Shown here piece by piece: positions 8,285 through 15,875 of a stretch of DNA of 64,000 nt. The stretch lies in contig CANRWP010000005.1 of assembly GCA_947643595.1 (NCBI GenBank), positions 16,226 to 80,225 of the forward strand, written 5' to 3'. The stretch comes from an uncultured bacterium. Lineage in GTDB: Bacteria; Bacillota; Clostridia; Lachnospirales; Lachnospiraceae. Both the position numbers and the translations under genes were made by a program. Numbering within the stretch: the first letter of the stretch is position 1; the number at the start of each line of letters is the position of its first letter. The notes beneath the pieces are model-generated. The model had not been told where the DNA came from. It worked only from the letters and a program-made list of their open reading frames with translations, and made no database searches.

Positions 8285-9259
8285 ATGTGCACCTGTATTG
8301 ATTTCCAAACGAAAGACCATTACTTCGGCAGAAATCTGGACCTGGAATACCGTTTTAACGAAAAGGTCGTCATCACGCCGAGGAATTATCGATTCGAGCT
8401 GAAAAACGGTTCCGCGCTCCATACCAAATACGCCATGATCGGCATGGCTTCCGTCCGGGACCGCTATCCGCTCTACGCGGAGGCGACCAATGAGAAGGGA
8501 CTGTCCATGGCCGGACTCTACTTCCCGAAAAACGCGCACTTCTGTTGCCGGAACAAAGACAGATTCAATCTCTGCCCCTATGAACTGATTCCCTATTTTC
8601 TGGGGCTCTACACGAAAATCGCCGATTTTCGGGATATTCTGTCCCGTCTGAATATCGCGGATACTCCCCTGGCGGAAGATCTGCCGGTCGCACAGCTGCA
8701 CTGGATGATCAGCGACGGCACCGAATGCATTATTCTGGAACAGATGGAGGACGGGCTTAAAATTTATGACAATCCTGTCGGTATTCTGACGAACAATCCG
8801 CCCTTCTCCTACCATCTCGCCAACCTCAACAACTACATGAACCTCACCCCCTGCTGCCCGGAAAACCGTTTCTCCGACCGGTTAGACCTGCAGCAGTACG
8901 GAATGGGCATGGGCGCCATCGGTCTTCCCGGCGATACCTCCCCTGCCTCCCGGTTTGTGAGGGCATCCTTCGCCAAGTTCAATTCCGTCTGTGAGGAGGA
9001 CGAGGAGAGCTCTGTCACCCAGTTTTTTCATATCCTGGATTCCGTCTCCGTCGTAAAGGGAACTTCGCTGACAAAGGACGGCCTGGACGACCTCACCACC
9101 TACTCCTGCTGTATAAACGCCACCAGAGGAATCTACTATTATAAAACCTATAACAACAGCCAGATCACCGCGCTGCGCATGACAGACAGGGAAAAATGCA
9201 GAAAAACCCTGTGCATCCATGAGTTGATCGATACCCAGCAGATCCGGTATCTGAACTGA
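8285..9259 (+). CDS. Choloylglycine hydrolase family Ntn-hydrolase (bile salt hydrolase / penicillin V acylase type)
   Basis: A 324-aa N-terminal-nucleophile amidase that cleaves the amide of conjugated bile acids or related acyl amides. ATG at 8285 gives MCTCIDF, so removal of Met exposes Cys2 as the nucleophile; AAAGGA lies about nine bases upstream. Other family residues are visible: Arg16 and Asp19 in FGRNLD, Asn in GILTNNP, and Arg in GDTSPASRF. The position that is Asn in bile salt hydrolases (AGLNFP, Asn82 of the C. perfringens enzyme) is Tyr79 here (AGLYFP), as in penicillin V acylases. The substrate is thus uncertain, although overall the sequence resembles the bile salt hydrolases more. 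The next gene is a BceR-type regulator 35 bases on. Confidence 0.88.
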   Translation: MCTCIDFQTKDHYFGRNLDLEYRFNEKVVITPRNYRFELKNGSALHTKYAMIGMASVRDRYPLYAEATNEKGLSMAGLYFPKNAHFCCRNKDRFNLCPYELIPYFLGLYTKIADFRDILSRLNIADTPLAEDLPVAQLHWMISDGTECIILEQMEDGLKIYDNPVGILTNNPPFSYHLANLNNYMNLTPCCPENRFSDRLDLQQYGMGMGAIGLPGDTSPASRFVRASFAKFNSVCEEDEESSVTQFFHILDSVSVVKGTSLTKDGLDDLTTYSCCINATRGIYYYKTYNNSQITALRMTDREKCRKTLCIHELIDTQQIRYLN

Positions 9260-9294
9260 TCTGTCTGTGCCGCATTGCTGAAAGAAGGAAAAAT

Positions 9295-9972
9295 ATGCCC
9301 TACAAGATACTGCTCGCGGAGGATGATCCGATCCTCCGAAACGAATTGAAAATACTGCTGAAAAACGCCATGTATCAGGTCGCCGCGCCGGACACTTTCG
9401 ACCGGATCCCGCAGACGGCGGCGGACGAAAAGGCCGACCTTGTCCTGCTGGATATCAACCTGAACGGCAGCTCCGGCTTCGATATCTGCACGCAGCTGCG
9501 CCAGGGATCCGACACTCCTGTCATTTTTCTGACCGGCCGCACAGACTCCATGGACGAGCTGACCGGCATGCTGAAGGGTGCCGACGACTATATCACCAAG
9601 CCCTTTCTGCCCGCCATCCTGCTCGCCAGGATCTCAGCCGTCTTAAAGCGCACCGTCAAAGCGGCAGAAAGCCGGAACGCCGCAAAATTCTCCCACAGAG
9701 GCGCAGCGCTGGATATCGCCGCCTGCCGGCTGACCTTCGACGGCAGAAACACAGATCTGACCAAGACCGAGATGAAGATCCTGCACCTTCTGTTTCTGCA
9801 GCCGGGCGCCTTTGTGGCCAGGGAAGATCTGATCGAATATCTGTGGGATAACCACATCTTTCTGGACGACAATACGCTCAGCGTCCATGTCACAAGGCTC
9901 AGGGAAAAGCTGAAAATGATCGGACTGCGTGATTTCATAGAGACGAAGAGAGGACTGGGATACCGCATATGA
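9295..9972 (+). CDS. OmpR-family response regulator, BceR-like
   Basis: A 225-aa DNA-binding response regulator. The receiver domain (1-118) has the acidic pair ED at 9-10, the phospho-acceptor Asp53 in LLDINLNG, and the ITKPF lysine. The C-terminal winged helix (about 130-225) carries TEMKILHLLFLQPGAFVARE and TLSVHVTRLREKL. It overlaps the kinase gene by four bases (ATGA) and sits upstream of a BceAB transporter, the standard antimicrobial-peptide-sensing layout. Only 35 bases separate it from the choloylglycine hydrolase, with no terminator, so that gene is probably in the same transcript. Confidence 0.92.
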   Translation: MPYKILLAEDDPILRNELKILLKNAMYQVAAPDTFDRIPQTAADEKADLVLLDINLNGSSGFDICTQLRQGSDTPVIFLTGRTDSMDELTGMLKGADDYITKPFLPAILLARISAVLKRTVKAAESRNAAKFSHRGAALDIAACRLTFDGRNTDLTKTEMKILHLLFLQPGAFVAREDLIEYLWDNHIFLDDNTLSVHVTRLREKLKMIGLRDFIETKRGLGYRI

Positions 9973-11012
9973 AACTATCTGCTTTTGGGAAAGACAAAGG
10001 ACTGCTCCTGCTGCTGCATCTGGTGTGCATGGCTCTGCTCTCCGCTTTTTTACATATCACAGGCTATCCCGCCGCGAACATCACATTGATCTGTATCTTC
10101 TGGCTTCTGCTGCTCAGCGTGTGGTTTCTCACCACATATCTGCGGAGAAAAAGTTATTTTCGGGAAGCCTTCCGCCTCCTCGAGGACATCGACAACCGCT
10201 GTCTGTTCGGGGAGATGCTGCCGGATTCCTTCGCCCTGGAGGACAGGCTCTACCGGGAGATGATCCGCATCTCCACCCAGTCTGTCATCGAAAAGATCCG
10301 TATGCTGGAGGACGCCCAGAAGGAATACAGGGAATACCTGGAGAGCTGGGTACATGAAATCAAAACGCCCATCTTTGCCGTAGAGCTCCTCTGTGAGAAC
10401 GCGAAGCACACGAATTCCGGCGCACAAATAACATCTGTTATAAATAAACTCATCCGCGACATCCGCCTCGAAAACAGAAAGATTGAGAACTGTGTGGATA
10501 TGGTCCTCTATCAGGCGCGCTCGGAGCAGGTCTACAAAGACTACCGGATCCGGGAGACCGATCTGCGGGAAGTGGTCTGCGAGGCCCTGGAAAAAGACCG
10601 CCTGCTGCTGATCCGAAGCGGAATACAGGCGGATGTCTCCTGCGACGAGACAGTCTATACCGACAAAAAATGGATCGTCTTCATCCTGAATCAACTGATT
10701 CTGAACAGCGTGAAATACCGCTCCGAAACGCCGTCCCTCCGCTTTTATACACACCGCAGTAAAGATAATATCGTTTTGACGATAGAGGACAACGGGGCGG
10801 GCATTCCCGCCGAGGATCTCCCGCGGATCTTCGAGAAAGGGTTTACCGGCAGCAACGGACGCGACCACGGGAAAGCCACCGGCATGGGCCTGTACCTGTG
10901 CAAAAAGCTCTGCGACAGGCTGGGCATCCTTCTCACGGCGCGGTCTGCATACGGCAGGGGAACAGAAATGATACTCACGTTTCCCGTCAGCAGCTATATT
11001 GTACGTACATAA
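9969..11012 (+). CDS. Intramembrane-sensing histidine kinase, BceS-like
   Basis: A 347-aa membrane sensor kinase with two close N-terminal membrane helices (about 13-31 and 37-55) and almost no extracellular loop, the mark of Bce-type kinases that read the state of their transporter rather than a ligand. The H-box is SWVHEIKTPIFAVE, the N-box LILNSVKYR, and the ATP-lid motifs IEDNGAGIP and GKATGMGLYL. Translation is coupled to the regulator through an ATGA overlap. A small toxin-like locus and an operator separate it from the transporter genes. Confidence 0.92.
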   Translation: MKLSAFGKDKGLLLLLHLVCMALLSAFLHITGYPAANITLICIFWLLLLSVWFLTTYLRRKSYFREAFRLLEDIDNRCLFGEMLPDSFALEDRLYREMIRISTQSVIEKIRMLEDAQKEYREYLESWVHEIKTPIFAVELLCENAKHTNSGAQITSVINKLIRDIRLENRKIENCVDMVLYQARSEQVYKDYRIRETDLREVVCEALEKDRLLLIRSGIQADVSCDETVYTDKKWIVFILNQLILNSVKYRSETPSLRFYTHRSKDNIVLTIEDNGAGIPAEDLPRIFEKGFTGSNGRDHGKATGMGLYLCKKLCDRLGILLTARSAYGRGTEMILTFPVSSYIVRT

Positions 11013-11033
11013 TATAAAATCTTTTCTTTTTAT

Positions 11034-11062
11034 TGTACTTTCCACCCTGCACGTGGTATAGT
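11034..11062 (+). promoter_or_regulatory. Promoter of the holin-like toxin locus
   Basis: TTGTAC (11034-11039), 17-bp spacer, TATAGT (11057-11062). The start would fall near 11069, only about five bases before the small ORF's ATG, leaving no room for a ribosome site. The sequence resembles the promoter region of other small holin-like toxin loci in Clostridia as I recall them (not searched). Confidence 0.5.
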
Positions 11063-11073
11063 TAAAAGAATTT

Positions 11074-11139
11074 ATGGTATTGCTTTCTTTTGCGGTTCTT
11101 ATCGTTGCCATTTTGGAATATGTCAACCATAAAAAATAG
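11074..11139 (+). CDS. Holin-like small toxin, short or N-terminally truncated (21 aa)
   Basis: The ORF MVLLSFAVLIVAILEYVNHK-K is a single hydrophobic helix with a short basic tail. This matches the C-terminal two thirds of the 'putative holin-like toxin' peptides (about 30-35 aa) encoded in many Firmicutes. An in-frame TAG occurs five codons upstream (11059-11061), and no ribosome site precedes the ATG, so the N-terminus and its ribosome site seem to have been lost. A minus-strand promoter at 11238-11266 would make an antisense RNA overlapping its 3' end, as in TxpA/RatA-type type I systems. It may be non-functional as it stands. Confidence 0.5.
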   Translation: MVLLSFAVLIVAILEYVNHKK

Positions 11140-11175
11140 CACCCCCGCTCTGACAAAGTAAAGGTGCTATTTTTT
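11131..11175. terminator. Bidirectional terminator of the toxin/antisense pair
   Basis: A perfect 13-bp inverted repeat, AAAAAATAGCACC / GGTGCTATTTTTT, with a 19-base loop. It gives a T-run in both directions, so it can end the plus-strand toxin mRNA and the minus-strand RNA. The left arm contains the toxin stop codon. Confidence 0.85.
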
Positions 11176-11231
11176 ACCAATATTTTCGCCGGAAACGGAT
11201 AGGTGTAAGCTATCGTATCGGCTCCCTTGTT
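11131..11231 (-). ncRNA. Predicted antisense antitoxin-like RNA, about 100 nt
   Basis: A consensus minus-strand promoter (11238-11266) would start a transcript near 11231 that runs into the bidirectional terminator at 11131-11175. There is no ORF of note in it. It would be complementary to the 3' end and terminator stem of the toxin mRNA, the arrangement known for RatA against TxpA. The transcript is inferred from promoter and terminator only. Confidence 0.5.
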
Positions 11232-11237
11232 AAACAT

Positions 11238-11266
11238 ATTATACCTGCCGCAACAGAATCTGTCAA
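11238..11266 (-). promoter_or_regulatory. Consensus promoter of the antisense RNA
   Basis: Minus strand TTGACA (11266-11261), exactly 17 bp, TATAAT (11243-11238). Both boxes are perfect, making this the strongest promoter seen in the window, yet no protein gene lies downstream of it before the terminator. Confidence 0.75.
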
Positions 11267-11282
11267 ATAAAACCCCTCAAAT

Positions 11283-11298
11283 CTTTCAAAAATGTAAG
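11283..11298 (+). promoter_or_regulatory. Probable BceR-type operator for the BceAB genes
   Basis: CTTTCA-AAAA-TGTAAG is an inverted repeat with one arm mismatch and a 4-base gap. It is one base off the TNACA-N4-TGTAA box known for BceR-type regulators. It lies about 90 bases upstream of the ATPase start, where such boxes sit. A weak promoter follows (TTATTA at 11339-11344, TATACA at 11362-11367). Confidence 0.55.
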
Positions 11299-11384
11299 AT
11301 AACTTTAACCTATCCTGATACCCCAGCTTCTTCCCATGTGTTATTATTCTCTTATCCTGATTCTATACAAAAACGAGGTACACC

Positions 11385-12143
11385 ATGAACAGTTATATCC
11401 GAATATGCGACATCGAAAAATACTACGGAAACGCATCCCATGTGACCAAAGCCGTAGACCGCCTCTCCTTCACCGTGGACAGAGGCGAGTTCGTCGGCGT
11501 CATGGGCGCTTCCGGATCCGGGAAGACCACGCTCCTAAATTTGCTCGCCACCATCGACAGGGTGAGCGCCGGCCATATCTTCTACGGGGACACCGACATC
11601 ACCGCCCTCTCCGAGGACGCCCTGTCGGAATTCCGGAAAAACAATCTGGGCTTTGTCTTTCAGGAATACAATCTTCTCGACACACTGACCATAGAGGAGA
11701 ACATCTCCCTGGCGCTGACGCTGCGGGGCAGCGGCAAAAAGCGGGCGCAGGAAGCAACCGCAAAGCTCTTAAAACTTCTGGATATCGAGGAGGTGCGGGA
11801 CAAATTCCCCTACCAGACCTCCGGCGGTCAGAAACAGCGCTGCGCCTGCGCCAGAGCGTTAGCCAACGATCCGAAACTCCTGCTGGCAGATGAACCCACC
11901 GGAGCCCTGGACTCCCTCTCCTCCCAGACTCTGCTGGAAACCTTCACGACACTCAACCAAAATCTCGGGACAACCATCCTGATGGTGACCCACGACGTTT
12001 TTTCCGCCAGCTACTGCGGCCGCATCCTGTTCCTGAGAGACGGGAAAATTTTCCATGAGCTGCTTCGCGGGGCAAAGCCCAGACAGCTCTTTCTGCAGGA
12101 GATTCTGGACGTTTTGTCTTTCACCGGTGGGAAAACAGAATAG
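11385..12143 (+). CDS. ABC transporter ATPase, BceA-like
   Basis: A 252-aa ATP-binding subunit of a peptide-antibiotic resistance transporter. Walker A GASGSGKT is near residue 41, then the Q-loop FQEYNLLD, signature TSGGQKQR and Walker B LLLADEPTGALD. The TSGGQ form of the signature is usual in the MacB/BceA group. It is followed three bases later by the 710-aa permease. In B. subtilis BceAB such transporters remove bacitracin-type drugs from their lipid targets and also act as sensor with BceS. The drug here is not known. Confidence 0.92.
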   Translation: MNSYIRICDIEKYYGNASHVTKAVDRLSFTVDRGEFVGVMGASGSGKTTLLNLLATIDRVSAGHIFYGDTDITALSEDALSEFRKNNLGFVFQEYNLLDTLTIEENISLALTLRGSGKKRAQEATAKLLKLLDIEEVRDKFPYQTSGGQKQRCACARALANDPKLLLADEPTGALDSLSSQTLLETFTTLNQNLGTTILMVTHDVFSASYCGRILFLRDGKIFHELLRGAKPRQLFLQEILDVLSFTGGKTE

Positions 12144-12145
12144 AA

Positions 12146-14278
12146 ATGAGGTATCACGACATGTACTTAAAGCTCGCATTCCGCAATATGAAACGATCCG
12201 CCAGAGACTATCTGGTCTACCTTCTCACCATGACTCTTGTCAGTGCACTGATGTACACCTTCAACGGCCTGCTCTTCCAGAACGAGCTTAGACAGTACTG
12301 GAACACCGAGGATATGATGGAGGTCATGGTCTGTCTCGCCACCGTGTTTATCATGCTGGTCACCGCCTGGCTCATCGCCTATATGGTGCGCTTTATGATG
12401 GAAAAGCGAAGCACGGAATTTGGCATCTATCTTCTGCTGGGCATGAAAAAAAACGCCATGACAAAATTGTACCTGCGGGAAAACATTCTGCTCGGCGCCA
12501 TCTCCCTGCTGTCGGGCATGTTCTTCGGCATTTTTCTGCAGCAGGTTCTGATGGCAGCCCTGTTTTCCATGCTGGGAATGACATACCATCTCCATGTCGC
12601 CTTCCACCCGGGCACCATCTCCATGACCGTATTCAGCTTCGGCGGATGTTACCTGCTCTCCCTGTTCCGCTGCCGCCGGAAATTTAAAAAGATGAACATC
12701 CGCGACCTGATGAAAGCCAGCCAAAAGAACGAGGAGATCAAAGAAAAGTATGAGCAGGCAAAGCGCCTCCTGCTGCTGCTGTCCGTCCTGTTTATCCTTC
12801 TGTTCTGGAGGTTCTTCGGCGCATTGCAGAGCAACGGCGACACCGCCCTGTTTCTGGTGGGGCTGGTCTCCACGATCTTTCTGTTTTACATCGGGCTCTC
12901 CGCCTCTATCGTCTGCTACATCCGAAAGAAAGGTTCCCTGATCTACCGCGGCGAAAACCTCTTCCTCCTGCGGCAGTTTGCCTCCAAAGTCCGCACCATG
13001 CAGTTCACCATGGGCACTCTCACCGCCCTGTTCACGCTGGCGTTTATGGGCTCCTCCTTCGCCCTGATGCTCGGCAGCTGGCAGACCCACCTGCTGAAGA
13101 TCAAATACCCCTTCGACATCCTGCTCTACAGCCCGGATCCCGCGGACACCTTCGAGAGGGAGATGCAGTTTCTGAAAGAGAAGGTGACGTCCCTGGAATA
13201 TTACCCCTACCGCATCTACACCGACGGAGATAACAGGGTAAACGCCTGGATGCTGACCCACCTGTCCAACTGGGGAACAATGTACCAAAATCCGGACGGG
13301 GACCCCAACATGCCGGATATCGAGAACATGCTGGAAAATTATAATACTTACTATGTCTGTGATACCTACATGGGACTCTCCGATTACAACCATCTGCGGG
13401 GCATGCTGGGCTATGAGAAAATCACTCTGAAGGAGGACGAGTATGCCCTGCAGATCAAATCCCGCCTCGCACAAGATGTGCAGGATATTGCCGACAGCCT
13501 GAAGCTCTCCGGTATCCCCGAAGCCCCCGGCTCCCCGGGCGCAGGAAATCTACACGCAGACAGCCCCCTTCTCGTCTGTGGCGGAATATACGCGGACCCC
13601 TTCTCCCAGGACGGGCACAACGGATGCGATTACCTAATCATCGTGCCGGACAAAGTGTTGGGGCGCATGCACCCCTACTATTCGGAGCTCGCCGTGGATA
13701 TCGACGGCTCGGCGCCGCCCTTTTTGCGGGAAGAGCTGGATTCTCTGAGAACCGCCGGGACAGAAGCCTTCCGAAGCGCCGCCCCGGCTCCGGAAGACAG
13801 CATGAGGCAGGGTTCCGATACGCTGATCGTCTTTGGCGCCGTCAATGCGGTGAGGGACAACCTGATGGCATCCATGGCCTACATGCTTGCCTCTGTCACG
13901 ATCCCGCTGTTTTACATCAGCCTGGTATTTTTGTGCGTGGCAGTAACCGTACTGTCGGTACAGCAGCTGAGCGATTCCGCAAACTACGGGTTCCGCTATG
14001 ATGTTCTGTCAAAACTGGGACTGAAAGAGTCCGAGATCCACAGCCTGATCTTCCGACAGCTGACGGCATACTACCTCTGTCCCGCTCTGCTCGCCATCCT
14101 GATCAGCGGAAAGATGATACTGTTTGCCGGGGAACGCTTTGTGATGATGACCGGCGTACCGGTCTCCTCCGGCTCCTTCTTCCTGAAGAGCATCGCCCTG
14201 TTTTTCGGGATCTACCTGGTCTACTTTGCGCTGACCTGTGTCAGCTTTACAAGAAACGTCAGGAGAGGGCACCGTTAG
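12146..14278 (+). CDS. FtsX-like ABC permease, BceB-like
   Basis: A 710-aa membrane subunit paired with the ATPase just upstream. Ten membrane segments can be placed: one near residues 20-40, groups at about 55-85, 105-165, 205-265 and 285-310, and three at the C-terminus (about 570-700). A large extracytoplasmic domain of about 230 residues lies between segments seven and eight, the hallmark of BceB-type permeases and the likely drug/lipid contact and kinase-signalling part. A strong terminator overlaps its end. The module is bceRS-(toxin locus)-bceAB. Confidence 0.9.
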   Translation: MRYHDMYLKLAFRNMKRSARDYLVYLLTMTLVSALMYTFNGLLFQNELRQYWNTEDMMEVMVCLATVFIMLVTAWLIAYMVRFMMEKRSTEFGIYLLLGMKKNAMTKLYLRENILLGAISLLSGMFFGIFLQQVLMAALFSMLGMTYHLHVAFHPGTISMTVFSFGGCYLLSLFRCRRKFKKMNIRDLMKASQKNEEIKEKYEQAKRLLLLLSVLFILLFWRFFGALQSNGDTALFLVGLVSTIFLFYIGLSASIVCYIRKKGSLIYRGENLFLLRQFASKVRTMQFTMGTLTALFTLAFMGSSFALMLGSWQTHLLKIKYPFDILLYSPDPADTFEREMQFLKEKVTSLEYYPYRIYTDGDNRVNAWMLTHLSNWGTMYQNPDGDPNMPDIENMLENYNTYYVCDTYMGLSDYNHLRGMLGYEKITLKEDEYALQIKSRLAQDVQDIADSLKLSGIPEAPGSPGAGNLHADSPLLVCGGIYADPFSQDGHNGCDYLIIVPDKVLGRMHPYYSELAVDIDGSAPPFLREELDSLRTAGTEAFRSAAPAPEDSMRQGSDTLIVFGAVNAVRDNLMASMAYMLASVTIPLFYISLVFLCVAVTVLSVQQLSDSANYGFRYDVLSKLGLKESEIHSLIFRQLTAYYLCPALLAILISGKMILFAGERFVMMTGVPVSSGSFFLKSIALFFGIYLVYFALTCVSFTRNVRRGHR

Positions 14279-14300
14279 CCCCCTCTCCCGCATCGTTTTT
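14262..14300 (+). terminator. Rho-independent terminator of the BceAB genes
   Basis: GGAGAGGG / CCCTCTCC stem with an 11-base loop, then a TTTTTT run at 14295-14300. The left arm is inside the last codons of the permease gene. On the minus strand there is no T-run, so it does not serve the convergent rsiV gene. Confidence 0.8.
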
Positions 14301-14316
14301 TACGAAATGTTTTACT

Positions 14317-15249
14317 CTACTTCAAAATCTCCTCAAACACGCTCCTCTCCACCGTGAACTCCTGCGCCCCCATATACCCGGGCGCTACCTCGTACTCATC
14401 GAACACCACCACCAGGTTACCGTCCCCGTCAAAGTAAAAATTCTGGTCTTCCTTCAGCTCTTTCCAGTTCCACTCGGGCACATCACTGTAATCCACCCAA
14501 TAGATATTGTTCTCATCTTCCGCCATCTTCGCCCGCATCTGATCCTTAATATTCTCACTGAGCAGCTCGTTGTAATCGCTCCCCTCCCGGAACAGGTCGC
14601 CGACCTGCACCTGCTTTCCGGTTTTCTTGTCGATCGTATAGCATTTATAGCTCTCATAACCGCTGCCTGCGCCCTGATAGATGGAGAGTTTCAGGGTAAA
14701 ATAGTTCTCATTGTCCGTCACCGTCTCATGGTTTATTTTCAGGGAACCGTAACTCTCCCCGAGATCCGCCGAAGCCTGGAACTCTTCGATCAGCTGATTC
14801 GTCACTTTCTCTATATCAAAATTGATCTGCTCCACCGTCTCCGCTTTTTCCGCGTCATCCGCCGCGTCTTCCGCCACGATCTGCGGAACTTCCACACTGG
14901 CGTCAAACCGGTCGCTCTCATACTGATAATCCCGGAATGTCACCGCCTGGAACAGTTTCCCCACCACCGGGAGGGAACCCATCGCGTGAGCGACATCCGC
15001 CCCTGTGTTCGGCAAAACCACAAACAGCGCCGCCGCTGCCGCAACCGCCGCCGCAATGCGGAAACCGGCTTTCTTTTTCTTTCCCATTTTTGATCTCTTC
15101 CTTTTTTCCGCCTCGGCCCGTGCGATCCCGGCCTCCAGCCTGTCTCTCATCTCCCCGGGCACCGGGATCCTCCTATAATCTTCCCGTCCCGACAAAATCC
15201 TCTCCTCCGTATCCCTGTATTCCATATTGTTAAATTCTCCCATTCTCAT
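14317..15249 (-). CDS. rsiV: Anti-sigma factor, RsiV-like (DUF3298)
   Basis: A 310-aa single-pass membrane anti-sigma factor. The cytosolic N-terminus (about 1-58) would hold the sigma factor, an Ala/Val membrane helix lies at about 64-80, and the extracytoplasmic part ends in a DUF3298-type domain (about 210-310, with FYFDGDGNLVVVFDEYEVAPGYMG). In B. subtilis RsiV binds lysozyme and is then cut by signal peptidase and RasP to free SigV. The gene starts 48 bases after the sigma factor gene, as expected. The symbol rests on this layout and domain match and is not experimentally proven here. Confidence 0.82.
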   Translation of the reverse strand: MRMGEFNNMEYRDTEERILSGREDYRRIPVPGEMRDRLEAGIARAEAEKRKRSKMGKKKKAGFRIAAAVAAAAALFVVLPNTGADVAHAMGSLPVVGKLFQAVTFRDYQYESDRFDASVEVPQIVAEDAADDAEKAETVEQINFDIEKVTNQLIEEFQASADLGESYGSLKINHETVTDNENYFTLKLSIYQGAGSGYESYKCYTIDKKTGKQVQVGDLFREGSDYNELLSENIKDQMRAKMAEDENNIYWVDYSDVPEWNWKELKEDQNFYFDGDGNLVVVFDEYEVAPGYMGAQEFTVERSVFEEILK

Positions 15250-15297
15250 ACCCTGCCTTTCCGCTCGTCACCAAGCTGCTTCCAAACGATATCTTCC

Positions 15298-15771
15298 CTA
15301 TGCCGACACCGACAGCCGCTCCCGCAGCTTTGTCAATGTCCTGTAAAGCCTGCTCTTCACCGTGTTCACGTTCTCCTGCAATATCTCCGCGATCTCCGAG
15401 AGCTGCCTGTCCTCAAAATACCGCAGAATAATCAGCGTCCTCTCCGCCTCCGGCAGTCCGTGCAGCGCTTCCCTCAGATCCGGATCCCTGTACTGTTCCG
15501 CCGCCGGGAGGTTTTCATCCGGCGTTTCGTACTCTCTCCTGTTCTTTCTCAGAAACTCTTTCGCCTCGTTTATCATGATCCGATACACCCAGGTCTCCGC
15601 AAAGCCCTCCTCCCGCAATGTATCCGCTTTCAGCATCGCCCTGTAGGCTCCCTCCTGCACGATATCCATGGCGTCCGCCTCCTGATGCACATAGCTGAAG
15701 GCCAGCCTGTAATAACTCTCGTAATTGTCCAACAGAATACGCCTCACCAACTCTTCCCTGTCACTTCTCAT
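15298..15771 (-). CDS. sigV: ECF RNA polymerase sigma factor, SigV-like
   Basis: A 157-aa ECF sigma factor. Region 2 is YRLAFSYVHQEADAMDIVQEGAYRAM and region 4 is LSEIAEILQENVNTVKSRLYRTL, joined by a short linker. AGGAGG lies five bases before the ATG. It is followed by an RsiV-like anti-sigma gene. The promoter at 15826-15856 matches the ECF class that SigV itself recognises, so it is likely auto-activated. In known relatives the regulon makes the wall resistant to lysozyme by O-acetylation. Just upstream lies a SGNH/MBOAT pair able to do such chemistry. Confidence 0.9.
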   Translation of the reverse strand: MRSDREELVRRILLDNYESYYRLAFSYVHQEADAMDIVQEGAYRAMLKADTLREEGFAETWVYRIMINEAKEFLRKNRREYETPDENLPAAEQYRDPDLREALHGLPEAERTLIILRYFEDRQLSEIAEILQENVNTVKSRLYRTLTKLRERLSVSA

Positions 15772-15788
15772 TCCAACCTCCTGTCAAA

Positions 15789-15870
15789 AAAAAATCTTTT
15801 CAAAACTTTTTTCGCTTTCGTACCCATTAGACGGATACCTGCCGCCAAAAGTTTCAAAAAGATTTTTATA
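15789..15870. repeat. Inverted repeat flanking the sigma factor promoter
   Basis: AAAAATCTTTTCAAAAC on one side and its near-complement GTTTCAAAAAGATTTTT on the other (two mismatches over about 20 bases), separated by about 37 bases. The -35 box of the ECF promoter is inside one arm. It may end the upstream SGNH transcript as a large hairpin or act in DNA binding; its role is not clear. Confidence 0.5.
15826..15856 (-). promoter_or_regulatory. ECF (SigV-type) autoregulatory promoter
   Basis: Minus strand TGAAAC (15856-15851), 17-bp spacer, CGTCTAAT (15833-15826). This is the TGAAAC/CGTC pattern of ECF30/SigV-type promoters, 55 bases upstream of the sigV start. Confidence 0.8.
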
Positions 15871-15875
15871 TTTCT

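Noticed and set aside
8027..8815. 262-codon minus-strand frame
   Set aside because: Antisense to the choloylglycine hydrolase and overlapping the small helix-hairpin-helix gene; no support.
12167..13474. 435-codon minus-strand open frame, Gln/His/Glu-rich
   Set aside because: Antisense to the BceB-like permease; low-complexity composition typical of a reversed membrane-protein gene.
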